Under the pieces are notes generated by a model that saw only the letters and a list, made by a program, of their open reading frames with translations, ran no database searches and was not told where the DNA came from. Shown here in pieces: positions 11,184-21,225 of a stretch of 64,000 nucleotides of DNA. Every line of letters starts with the position of its first letter. Positions within the stretch are counted from its first letter, which is position 1. The stretch is from NCBI GenBank assembly GCA_025175895.1, contig CM046005.1:68968325-69032324 (forward strand), written 5' to 3'. This DNA comes from Wurfbainia villosa. Lineage: Eukaryota; Streptophyta; Magnoliopsida; Zingiberales; Zingiberaceae. A program made the translations under genes and the position numbers.

Positions 11184-14100
11184 GTAGGAGAGCGAGGTAT
11201 GTGGATTGTGGATAGCGGTTGCTCAACACATATGACCGGGGATGTGAGCAAGTTCTCACAATTAAATATGTGAAGAAGGGAGGCGGTGTCCTTTTGGGAA
11301 TAGTGGAAAACTCAAGATACTAGGTAGAGGTACAATTGAGGTATCCCCTAAAATTGTTATTCACAAAGTCTTGCTAGTTGAAAATATGAAGTTTAATTTA
11401 TTAAGTGTTAGTCAACTTTGTGATGCAAACTATCATGTCTCGTTTGAATCCTCTAAATGCATGATTAAACACAAGGAATTAAATGATTGCATGTTAGTTG
11501 GATATAGAAAATCAAACATCTATTATGTTGATCTTTCATATGCTTCTAACATTTCTACTAAGTGTCTTGTGGCAAAGAGGAAGAATGTTGGCTATGGCAT
11601 AGAAGATTGGGGCACGTCAACATGAAAAACATAGCCAAAGTAGCCAAGATGGAGTTGGTCAAAGGGTTACCAAAGATCAAGTATGTCAAGAACAAAATGT
11701 GTGATGCATGCCAAGAAGGAAAACAAACAAAGGCATCACACAAAGGTAAAACCTTAACTAATACGTCTTTACCATTAGAATTATTGCATCTTGATTTATT
11801 TGATTGCCATAGCACTCCATCTTTAAATGGTAACAAATATTGTTTAGTCATTGTGGATGATTTTTCTAGGTATACTTGGGTTTACTTTATGAAACATAAG
11901 GATGATACCTTAGAAATAATCATAGGATTTAGTAAAAGGGTTGAAAATGAAAAGAAACTCAAAATCAACCGGATCCGTAGTGATCATGGTGGTGAATTTG
12001 AAAACTTTAAATTTTCACAATTTTGTTTAGAGCAAGGGTACAAGCATGAGTTCTCTTGTCCTAGAACACCCCAACAAAATGGGGTGGTGGAAAGGAGAAA
12101 TCGTGCCCTACAAGAAGCGGCTAGGACTATGCTAAATGCATACTCTCTACCTAGCTACTTGTGGGCGGAAGCGGTTAATACCGCTTGCTATATCCAAAAT
12201 AGGGTTCAAATCCATAGGTTTTTAGGAAAGACACCTTTTGAACTATGGAATGGAACTATTCCCACAATTCACTATTTCAAAGTCTTTGGATGTAAAGTTT
12301 ATATCTTAAATACCAAAGACAACTTAGGGAAATTTGAATCTAAAGCGGATGAGGGAATTCTAGTTGGATACTCATCCACAAGTAAAGGGTATAGAGTCTA
12401 CAATAAGAGAACCCAAGGGATTGAGAGTCCTCAAATGTTAAATTTGATGAAACTACAGTACCTACCTAGAAAGTCCTCCATTGATAAGGATATCAATGAC
12501 AATAATCAAGACATTACCCAAAAACTTCAAAATTTGACCATTAGGGGCAATGATCAAGGGAAGAAAAGAAGATTCGATGATGAAAGAAGGGTGGAGGATA
12601 ACAATGATCAATTTGAAACCCCTTCTAGAAACCTAAGAATTCATCAAGATCATCCACTTGACCAAGTAGTAGGAGATCTATCTCAAGGAGTAAGAACTAG
12701 GTCATTTCATAGGGCTCCTACTAGTCAAGTTGCTCTCATCTCACAAATTGAGCCTAAATCGATCAATGATGCACTCCATGATCCGGATTGGATTTTGGCA
12801 ATGCAAGATGAATTGGCTCAATTTGAGAGGAGTCAAGTTTGGGAGTTAGTACCTAGACCCAATGATAGCACCATAATTACTACAAGATGGGTCTTTAGGA
12901 ATAAGTTAGATGACCAAGGAAACATCACTAGAAATAAGGCTAGGTTGGTTGCTAGATTCAATCAAGTTGAGGGCTTGACTACGATGAGACTTATGCCCCG
13001 GTTGCTAGATTAGAATCTATTAGAATTCTCTTAGGGTATGCTTCCTACATGGGATTTAAACTTTACCAAATGGATGTTAAATCAGCATTTTTAAATGGTT
13101 TTATTAAGGAGGAAGTGTATGTAGAGCAACCACCGGGTTTGAGAACATAGATTATCCAAATCATGTATATAAGCTTAGGAAAGCATTATATGGGTTAAAA
13201 CAAGCTCCTAGGGCATGGTATGAAAGATTGTCATCCTTCTTAATTTCTAAGGATTTTAGAAGAGGACAAGTAGATCAAACCTTATTTATAAAGTCAACAT
13301 TGAAAGATATATTCATAGCCCAAGTATATGTTGATGATATCATCTTTGGGTCTACAAATGATGATCTACTTCAAGACTTTATAAAAAATATGGAAAATGA
13401 ATTTGAAATGAGTTTAGTTGGAGAACTCAATTTTTTCCTAGGATTACAAGTAAAACAAACCAATGAAGGTATCCATATTTATCAAACCAAATATGCAAAT
13501 GAAATGATCAAGAAATTTGGTTTGGAAAATGCAAAAATTGTAAGCACTCCTATGGCCACTAGCACTAGAATAGATAGTGATCATGATGGTAAATCAATCG
13601 ATCTTAAACTTTATAGGAGTATGATAGGTAGCCTACTATACCTAACCGCTAGTAGAATTTTATTTGCGGTAGGTATGTGTGCAAGATACCAATCTTGTGC
13701 CAAAGAATCACATTTAGTAGCCGTCAAAAGAATTTTAAGATATATTAAAGGTACTCTAAATGTAGGACTTTGGTATCCTAGGACTAGGTCATTTGAATTG
13801 CTTGGTTATACGATTCGATTATGCGGTGCAAATTGGATAGGAAAAGTACTAGTGGTGGATGCCAATTTCTTGGGTCCTCCCTAGTTAGTTGGAGTAGTAG
13901 GAAGCAACATTGTGTTGCTTTATCAACCACCGAAGCCGAATATGTGGCTATGGGTGGTTGTGTAGCTCGATTGCTTTGGATGAGACATACTCTTGTGGAC
14001 TATGAGCTACACTACTCTAACATTAAGGTTTATTGTGACAATGTGAGTACCATCAACTTGACCAAAAATCCGTACATCACTCTAGGACCAAGCACATTGA

Positions 14101-14260
14101 AGTGAAACATCACTTCATAAGAGATCATGTGGCAAGAGGGGACATTGAACTTAATTATGTAGAATCTAAGTCCAACCTTGCCGATATCTTCACCAAAGCT
14201 CTTCCCAAAAATGAATTTTCATCTTTAAGGAGAGAGCTTGGTATGTGCTTTATGGAGTAA
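11184..14260 (+). pseudogene. pol: Sirevirus pol polyprotein (element 2), broken by indels
   Basis: Protease, integrase, RT and RNase H in copia order, from the ATG at 11199 to TAA at 14258-14260. The longest open part, 11562-13013, covers the GAG-pre-integrase WHRRLGHVN, integrase SDHGGEFEN and PQQNGVVERRN, and the start of RT. The part 13228-13884 holds YVDDIIFG and the RNase H start; 13821-14105 continues RNase H with STTEAEYVAMGGC, the stretch lost to the adapter in element 1. Frame changes occur near 11257, 11290, 11570, 12425, 12955-12972, 13133, 13656, 13810 and 14077, mostly as loss of one or a few G or C bases compared with element 1. Confidence 0.93.
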
Positions 14261-14312
14261 AATTCTAGGCTTGCATAATCCCATGATTATATGTTATCTT
14301 TATACCTTGTTA

Positions 14313-14376
14313 CATCTCACAAAAAGCCTTAAGAACCTTGATTTTTGTATTGAGACACCTAGAACCATGTGAGATA
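14313..14376 (+). repeat. Conserved inverted repeat, element 2
   Basis: CATCTCACA (14313-14321) and TGTGAGATA (14368-14376); one end pair is mismatched compared with element 1. Same distance (64 bases overall) and position after pol. Confidence 0.65.
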
Positions 14377-15240
14377 ATAGGGAGGTGTACTTGGCTCATC
14401 ATGCTTGTTATGATGCATTACTATGGGCCAATGACACACCTAGAGACATAAACACCTTATGGACCAATCATTGGGAAGGCTTGTATTCAAGTAATGGATA
14501 CATAGCTCAAAGAACATGGTTGGAAATTCCAAATAATATATATTTTAAACTATGTTCATCATATTTTGAAAAACAATTTCCAAATGAACCACAAAAGTGA
14601 TACACAGGTTGCAAACTTTTTAGAACTTTTGTTAGATTCAAGGTTGTATCAATCTTGCAATCTGAAAAACATATATTTTCAAATTATTTTCCTTCATCAA
14701 GTATGATTTCAGAAATGTGTACGAAATTTCGTGATTTTTCAAGATTTCTGGAATTTCTCTGCATTTCTAAAGTTAGGTTGAAAAGGTGAAATTTCATTTG
14801 GTCTAGCGATGATCGGTTCGAAACCAGTGATTGATAACTGATATTAAACTCCATTTTCTGATATTTAGTGTATCCTTGATGTCCTAAAACTATGGTATGA
14901 TAATGTTGCAATAAACAAAGTTGTAGGACAGATTAATGCAGTGTTTTAGGGGGAGTTTCATATATAATATCGTTTTCTTCCCTAAAATCCATTGTTGGTG
15001 CAAAGTTAGAACTTCATGGTTAATTCCTTGATATGCTTTGTTTCAAATATGGTTTACATCATATCTTGGATTAAGGGGAGCCTAATTTCAATCTTATACC
15101 TTAGTCAAGATCCAATACCCTTAACTCTTTCATTTATGAATCCTTCTCTTTTGATGTATAAGGGGAGAAGGAATGTTTAAGTTAGAATCTATATTGGAAA
15201 TATGATTAAAAAGACCTAACTTAAATGATTGTCAAACATC

Positions 15241-15254
15241 AAAAAGGGGGAGAT
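15241..15254 (+). other. Polypurine tract of element 2
   Basis: AAAAAGGGGGAGAT immediately before the 3' LTR start at 15255. Confidence 0.9.
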
Positions 15255-16581
15255 TGTTGGTGCAACAATGCTCCAAGCATTTATGTGTTTTGATGTTTGG
15301 ATAATCATTTAAGTTAGGCAATGTTGTGATCTAATTGCGAATGTGTTTAAGTGACGGGTAAGAGAAGCCCAAGTATGATCTTGGCAAAGGAAGTCCAAGG
15401 GATGGACTTGGCAGCATAAGACCAAGCTTGTAGTCTTGGCAGCGTAAAGTCCAAGTGAACCTTGGCAAAGGAAGTCCAAGTATGATCTTGGCAAAGGAAG
15501 TCCAAGGGATGGACTTGGCAGCATAAGACCAAGCTTGTAGTCTTGGCAGCGTAAAGTCCAAGTGAACCTTGGCAAAGGAAGTCCAAAGTAAGGTCTTGGC
15601 AGCATAAGTCCAAGCTTGTAGTCTTGGCGGCGTAAAGTCCAAGAGTTAGGCAACACAAGACATGACGAAACCGGCAGGAAGCTCTTGGAAGCAAAGCGCA
15701 AAGGATGAACAAGTCGCGGACTCGGAGGGATCCTGAAGGCGCAAGGCTTAATACGGAGCTAGAAGGTTGAGTCTAGGTCTAGGGTATAAAAACAAGTATG
15801 AATTATTCATACTTAATGAGTATCAATCGACTGATACGATGTATCGATCGGCCGATCGGTTCGTTGAGTCGGTGTGAAAACGACCATCGATCGGCGCCTT
15901 GGACATGTCGATCGGTGATTCTCGATCGATCAGCTATGGGCAGCGATCGTGATCAAGGAAAGAAATGCCACAGAATGCAGTCTCACTCGACTGCTGCCGT
16001 GATCACTCGACTGATCACTCCATCAGTCGACTGATGGAGAGATCAGTCGACTGATCACCTGGCCGTTGGAGATTGCGGCTACGAATCTCCGCGGAGATCG
16101 CGTTTGAGCCGTTGGCCCGGCGATCGGCCCGATGGCATGCATCGGTCGATCGAGGCCCAACGGAAAACAGCCCCTCTTCTATAAAAAGGGGTCATGGGGA
16201 GCATGGGGAGGCTAGTGCTCTAACTCCTAACTTCATCCTCGTGCTCACCAAGTTTTCTAAGTGTTTTTAGCAATCCAAAACCTCCTCTTCTATTGTTCTT
16301 CATCATCCATCATTGTAAAGAAGAGGAGTGTATTGTAAGAAAGGTTTCTCCACCTTGGTTCATCCAAAGGAGAAGATAGTGAAGCTTGGCTAGGGCTAAT
16401 CCACCTTACGGATTGCCGTGGAGTAGGAGCGTCATCTCCGAACCACGTAAATTGGGTGTTAGCGTTTGGTTTCTTATTTCGTATTTGTATTTGTTTTGTA
16501 TTTGTATTGCTTCCGCTAACTTGCTTGTAGAAACGAAGAAACGCTAATCACCCCCCCTCTAGCGTTACAAAGGTCCTAACA
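15255..16581 (+). repeat. 3' LTR of element 2
   Basis: 1327 bp, same ends as the 5' LTR. Minisatellite at 15360-15650; intact CAGTCGACTG motifs near 16020-16060 where the 5' LTR has GATCGATC-like sequence; TATA box 16179-16189; terminal C-run and GGTCCTAACA. Followed by target duplication ATCGC at 16582-16586. Confidence 0.95.
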
Positions 16582-16586
16582 ATCGC

Positions 16587-17073
16587 GTTTCAGAAGACGT
16601 TGGCTTCGGCGGCAGTCGACTGATGGTAAGCATCAGTCGACTGATCGAAGCCCAACGGGAAAAACAGCCCCTCTTCTATAAAAAGGGGTCATGGGGAGCT
16701 TGGTGAAGCTAGTGCTCTTGCTCCCAACTACACCTACGTGCTCACCAAGATCTCCAAGTGTTTTTAGCAATCCAAAACCTCCTCTTCTCTAATCCTAATC
16801 TTCCATCATTGTAAAGAAGAGGAGTGCATTGTAAGATAAGGTTTCTCCACCTTGGTTCATCCAAAGGAGGTTCTAGTGAGGATTGATTAGGGCTAATCCA
16901 CCTTACGGATTGCCGTGGAGTAGGAGCGTCATCTCCGAACCACGTTACATCGGGTGTTAGCTTTGGTTCTTGCTTTTATTTGCTTTTATATTTGTATTGC
17001 TTCCGCTAACGTTTTTGTAGAAAGAAAGAAAGGCTAATCACCCCCCCCTCTAGCCATTCCAAGGGTCCTAACA
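16587..17073 (+). repeat. 3' LTR of element 1, second part
   Basis: Continues the LTR interrupted at 8207. It contains a CAGTCGACTG motif (about 16631-16640), TATA box 16676-16686, and the conserved C-run and CTAACA end at 17073. Confidence 0.93.
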
Positions 17074-17184
17074 GTTCCCACCGATAGGAATCTAGCATAT
17101 CCCTTTACAAAGCCTCTTCCCCAAGAGAAATTCGAGAGGCATATAGAGGCCTATTGTATTAGATACCAAGGCAATTGGTTGTAG
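17074..17184 (+). pseudogene. pol: Copia pol C-terminus (RNase H end) of element X
   Basis: An open frame of 36 codons runs directly from the LTR boundary to TAG at 17182-17184. It contains FTKPLPQEKFERHIEA, the conserved end of copia RNase H, and a short tail ending GNWL. Element 1 inserted into this gene, so the upstream part lies left of the window. A purine tract and LTR follow, as expected for the 3' end of a copia element. Confidence 0.9.
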
Positions 17185-19023
17185 GCCAAGCGGGAGTATG
17201 ATGTAATTGAGAGAATTCCTAAGTCAATCGCCTTAGAAGTTATTAAAAAAATTCACTATTTGAGTATACATTGTTTATGTATTTGATTGGATATTAAACT
17301 CATATTGAAGTTCATAATACAATATATATCATGAGAGAATTTGTGATTGGATCATAATTAGTGGATATCTCATCATGTGTACATATGTAAGTATAGAAAC
17401 TATCCCTAGTCAATGAATTGATGAGATTGGACATCATTAATTCTGTGAGACTAGCACATTTATGCTCCTTGATTTATCCAAGCATTCGGTACTCACTGAA
17501 AAAAAGCATAGGAATATTAAGAGTGAACATGTAGATGATAGTTAAGGTAACTAGTTCATTGGAGCGATATGCTATGAGACTTCATATAGTTCTTTATGTC
17601 ATTGAAGATCTCATTGCAACTCGAGTGCAGGATTCCTTAGATTTGAGGTATTCAAGTCATCTGGATTATGGAAACTTATGCTTTGACTTCTTCGTAGCCA
17701 TCTCCATAGGAGGTGACTCCGTATTGATTGGGTATAAGTCAAAGTGATCAAAGGTGTTTAGATAGCCCACAGAGGATTCACCACTACTGATAAAGGAGAT
17801 GTATACCCTAGATCTCTTGTCAGGATTGTTACTCAGAAGTCTCTGGCTAGAGCAAGTATGTTAAGAAGACGATCTTCTTGACAACATGTAGGAGTAACTT
17901 GAATTCACAGGACAAAGAAAACAAACTTGGAGTAGTTGTGACGTAGTCAACCTACTAGGGACGAGCACATAGATCATATCCTGAACCAAGTGGGTATAGG
18001 ATGCTTGAAAGGAATAAGACGCAAAGTAATTATAGTTGTTGAAGGGTTTAGAAATGTTCTAGAGTTGATTTAGACTTTCTGATCAATTGGGAATCATGAT
18101 GTATTGCTAGGTACCACTCATTATCTATTCATAATTAAGGGATTAATTATGAATCATTGACATAGTCGGGAACCTATTAGGTCACACATAATACGGATGA
18201 TCTTGAGAGGTAAAACAAGTCTAAGAATGAAATTCTCAATGAGAGAGGTTATATCTGGTTGGACCAGGCCAAGAGGGTGCGAAACGGAGGCTATAGAACC
18301 TCCTATGGTCATGCCGGGGCTTAGCACGGTGATATCGTACTTAAACAAAGTTAAATGGAAAATACAAAGCTTCACACGGTCATACCTAACTAGGCACGAG
18401 TCATGCCTAGCTTTGGCCAGAAAAGGCTAGGGTTGAAGTAATGCCCAGCAGACACATGACCTGCTCATGTCTAGGCATGGTCGTGTCTTTTAGGCACAAC
18501 CAAGCCGTGTGTACGATGCACAACCGTGTTGCGAGCCGTCGATTTTTGGTGCATGCTCATATGAATTTTTTTTGTGTATTCTTACCTTAATTATGAGATA
18601 ATTATGGAAAGATAGATTTTGTTTAAGCATCCTAAGATGCCCTAATCCAAAGATCTATAAATAGATCCCTTGATAATCTTTGGAAGAGAATATTTAGGTT
18701 TTTTCCTTGGTAGTCATTTTTCCTCTCTCCCTCTCTCGTCTCCGCCGGTTGGCTAGCACTAATCGGAGACGAAGACTTGCTGCTCGAGGAGTTGTCTTAG
18801 GTGATCCGGACATGGGCACTGATAGAGACACGACCTATTGGTCTTTCTCTTGGTTCCTATGGATTAGGAAAGAGTCTTGAAGTTATAAAGCTTATCTTAT
18901 TCTTCCTTTATTGTGTGATTATGTCAAAATAAGAATTCTTGACCCCTAGGGGATGTTTGAGAGGAAATAAAAATCGTGTTATATACATCTTTCCACTGCG
19001 TATGCTTCTAGGACATTCCAACA
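17185..19023 (+). mobile_element. Polypurine tract and 3' LTR of copia element X
   Basis: GCCAAGCGGGAGTA (17185-17198) is the polypurine tract, followed by an LTR from TGATGTAA at 17199 to TTCCAACA at 19023 (1825 bp). The TATA box CTATAAATAG at 18655-18664 supports the plus orientation. The reverse complement of the solo LTR 5053-7242 shows the same landmarks, so the two belong to related families. No coding sequence is supported inside; open frames at 17535-17747 and 18197-18430 have no family features. Confidence 0.82.
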
Positions 19024-19571
19024 GTCAACCTAGTAGGGACGAGTACATAGACCTTGTCATGAACCAAATGGGTATAAGAAGAGTGAAAGGAACAAGGCAC
19101 GAAGTAACTCTAGCTACTAAAGAGTTCAGAAACGTTATGGAGTTGACTTAGACTTTCCGGTCAATTAGGGGTCATGATGTACTGCTAAGTGTCACTCATG
19201 ATCTATTCATAATTAATGGGTTAATTATGAATGGACAACATAGCCAGAAACCTATTGGGTCGCACGCAATACAGATGATCTAGATATGTAAAAGAAGCTT
19301 GAGAATGAGATTCTCAAAGAGAAAGGTTATACCTAGTTGGACCAAACCATAAGGGTGTGAAATGGAGGTTATAGAACATTCTATTACCGTAACAGGACTT
19401 AGCATGACTATGTCACACTTAAATGAATCGAAACCGACCATACAAAGCCTCACACGGTAGTGCCTAACTAGGCACAGGTCGTGCTTAGCTCTAGCTAAAG
19501 ATGACGAGAGTTGAGGCTATGCTCAGCAGGACACACGGCCTAGCTATGTGTCTAGGCATGGTCGTGCCCAT
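19024..19571 (+). mobile_element. Second LTR fragment of the element X family
   Basis: Starts GTCAACCTAGTAGG and aligns by eye with 17946-18490 of the preceding LTR, including the paired landmarks TCATGATGTA and ATTAATTATGAA. Only the middle of the LTR is present. It ends where minus-strand copia integrase begins at 19572. X may have inserted into this older LTR. Confidence 0.75.
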
Positions 19572-21134
19572 GACACACAAAAATGCAATCAACAGTTTTT
19601 GATCCTATCTTGATCCTTTTCGGATCAGACACCAAAACTTTGGCTAGACACCCACATACTCGTAAGTATTTGTATGATAGTTGTCCTCAATTACATAACT
19701 CATAAGGGCTTTTATCTATTTTCTTTCAGGGTACTTTATTCAAAAGGTAATTAGCTGTTAACACAACTTCCTGCATAAGTGCTATGATAAACTAGAGTTT
19801 AATAGTAGAGCATTCGTCATCTCTTTTAGAGTGCAATTCTTTCTTCAACATTACCATTTTGCTGAGGCGTATAGGGAGTTGTAGTTTTGTCTCTAATCTC
19901 ATGTTCAGCACACAACTCTATGAACGGTGATACATACTCATTGCCTCGATCATTTCAAACCACCTTAATCTTTTGGTTTTCAACCTCATTCTTATAGAGA
20001 TGAAATTTCTCTATACCTTCATCCTTACTTTTAAGAAGATACACAACAATATCTTGTGCTATCTTCAACAAAAGTGATGAAATACTTATTCCCACCACGT
20101 GTCAATGTCCCTTTTAGGTCACATACGTTGGTGTGGATTAGGCCGAGTGGCTCATTGCATCTTTCAACATGTTGAAAGGATGACCTTTTCATTTTCGCTT
20201 CAACATAAGTTTCACCCTTGTATTTCGGGTCAAGGTGGAATGTAGGTATGCTTCTCATATTAATCAATTTACGCAACACATCATAGTTAACATGAGCTAG
20301 TTTACCATGCTACAAACACGAACACCCAAGCATATAAGTGGAAGAGCTTTCAACTTTATTAACTTTGGGCCTAATGGTCATTACACTTAGTTTAAATAAT
20401 CCGTCAGTTATATAGCCCTTTCCTACAAACACTCCATTCTTGGACAGAACAACCCTATCCGACTCTAAAATAATGTGAAAGTCATGCTTGCTTAATAGTG
20501 ATCTAGATAGCAGATTCTTCCAAACCTCCAAAACATACAACACATTGTTCAGAGTGAGCTCCTTAATCAAGGCCAACTTTTGCACCACTTTTCCTTGGCC
20601 CATAACATCCAAGATTATTGAGTTTCCCATGTACAACTTCTCCCCTTTGACTTCTTTAAAGCTATGGAGTAGCATCTTGTTCCAGCATACATGTTTGGTG
20701 GCACCAGTATCCAACCACCATTTCTTAGGGTTAGATCCCACTAGGTTCAGTTCGGAAATCATAACACAGAGATCATCCTCCTCTAGCCCTTCGTTCAGGT
20801 TGGCCTCCTATTTTTTCCTTTGGCTTTCTGCACTCCGAAGACTTGTGACCGACTCGGTCACAATTGAAGCACTTCTTAGTGAACTTCTTCTTATTGACGC
20901 CTCCTTTAGGTTCCATCTTAGGGGACTTAGAATTCTTTCATTTCGAGCTTTAGCCGTGCTCGACTACGTTGGCTTTTAAAGTAGCCTGAGAGAACATGTT
21001 CCTCTCCGAACTCTTGTTGTCTTCCTCGATTCGAAGTCGAAAAATGAGTTCTTCCATATTCATCTCCTTTCACTTATGCTTCAGGTAGTTCTTGAAGTCT
21101 TTCCAGCTCGGAGGTAGCTTCTCTATGATAGTTG
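19572..21134 (-). pseudogene. Copia element Z: gag C-terminus, protease and integrase
   Basis: Remnant of a TNT1-94/Tork-like copia polyprotein read on the minus strand. From high to low coordinates: gag with EKLPPSWKDFKNYLKHK (about 21125), zinc knuckle CFNCDRVGHKSSEC at 20871-20830, protease LDTGATKHVC (about 20715), GAG-pre-integrase and integrase N-part with HTNVCDLKGTLTRGGNKYF (about 20130), PYTPQQNG (about 19900), and a degenerate downstream part to 19572. Many stops and shifts. Its upstream gag continues at 53286-53366 and 58445-58786, so it is the oldest layer of the nest between 19572 and 58786. Confidence 0.88.
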
Positions 21135-21225
21135 TGTTGGTGCAGGGACATCAGATAATCGAACCTAGGTTTTGATTATGACAAAGGTTCAAAGTTAAGT
21201 TATTATTGTTATCCCATGTGTTGGT
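21135..21225 (+). repeat. Split Sirevirus-like LTR S, 5' fragment
   Basis: Begins TGTTGGTGCAGGGAC and resembles the first 90 bases of the B LTRs (31039, 35148). Preceded by AGTTG (21130-21134); the other end of S at 53285 is followed by AGTTT, a four-of-five match fitting an old target duplication. The LTR continues at 52587 after the gypsy element, with about 300 bases missing. Confidence 0.75.

Larger units (their letters stand above)
14261..15254 (+). other. 3' non-coding region of element 2
   Basis: About 1 kb between pol and the 3' LTR. It carries the inverted repeat 14313-14376, purine runs near 14946, 15075 and 15160, and the final polypurine tract 15241-15254. A 71-codon open frame at 14385-14600 is the only sizeable one; element 1 has the same DNA with stops, and no domain is recognised, so it is not called as a gene. 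Confidence 0.8.
8208..16581 (+). mobile_element. Complete Sirevirus-type copia element 2
   Basis: Full LTR retrotransposon of 8374 bp. LTRs run 8208-9530 and 15255-16581, with primer-binding site 9533-9544, gag, pol, 3' region and polypurine tract between. The target duplication ATCGC at 8203-8207 and 16582-16586 is perfect. It interrupts the 3' LTR of element 1, its close relative. The last 400 or so bases of its two LTRs look almost identical, which suggests a recent insertion, yet gag and pol carry many one-base indels; these two facts conflict unless many indels are sequencing errors. Confidence 0.96.
1..17073 (+). mobile_element. Sirevirus-type Ty1/copia element 1, 5' end outside window
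   Basis: A copia retrotransposon entered inside gag at base 1. In order it has gag with a CCHC knuckle, aspartic protease, integrase, reverse transcriptase, RNase H, a long 3' non-coding region, a polypurine tract and a 3' LTR. The order protease-integrase-RT is diagnostic of Ty1/copia; the long gag with a C-terminal extension, long 3' region with several polypurine tracts and LTR over 1.2 kb fit Sireviruses. It is interrupted by a solo LTR (5053-7242) and by element 2 (8208-16581). It ends at 17073 directly against pol of another copia element, so it inserted into that element; its left target duplication would be outside the window. Confidence 0.93.

Noticed and set aside
14385..14600. 71-codon open frame after pol of element 2, possible env-like gene
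   Set aside because: Element 1 has the same DNA with stops in it, the frame is short, and no membrane segment or known motif is seen.
15360..15650. Regularly spaced repeats resembling a CRISPR array
   Set aside because: Repeats are imperfect, units vary in length, spacers are not unique, and the array lies in a plant LTR and recurs in every LTR copy.
20488..20979. Plus-strand open frame of 163 codons
   Set aside because: Antisense of protease and gag of copia Z, which has clear motifs on the minus strand.
21135..21225. An independent small element
   Set aside because: It is the start of a Sirevirus-like LTR whose remainder is at 52587-53285.
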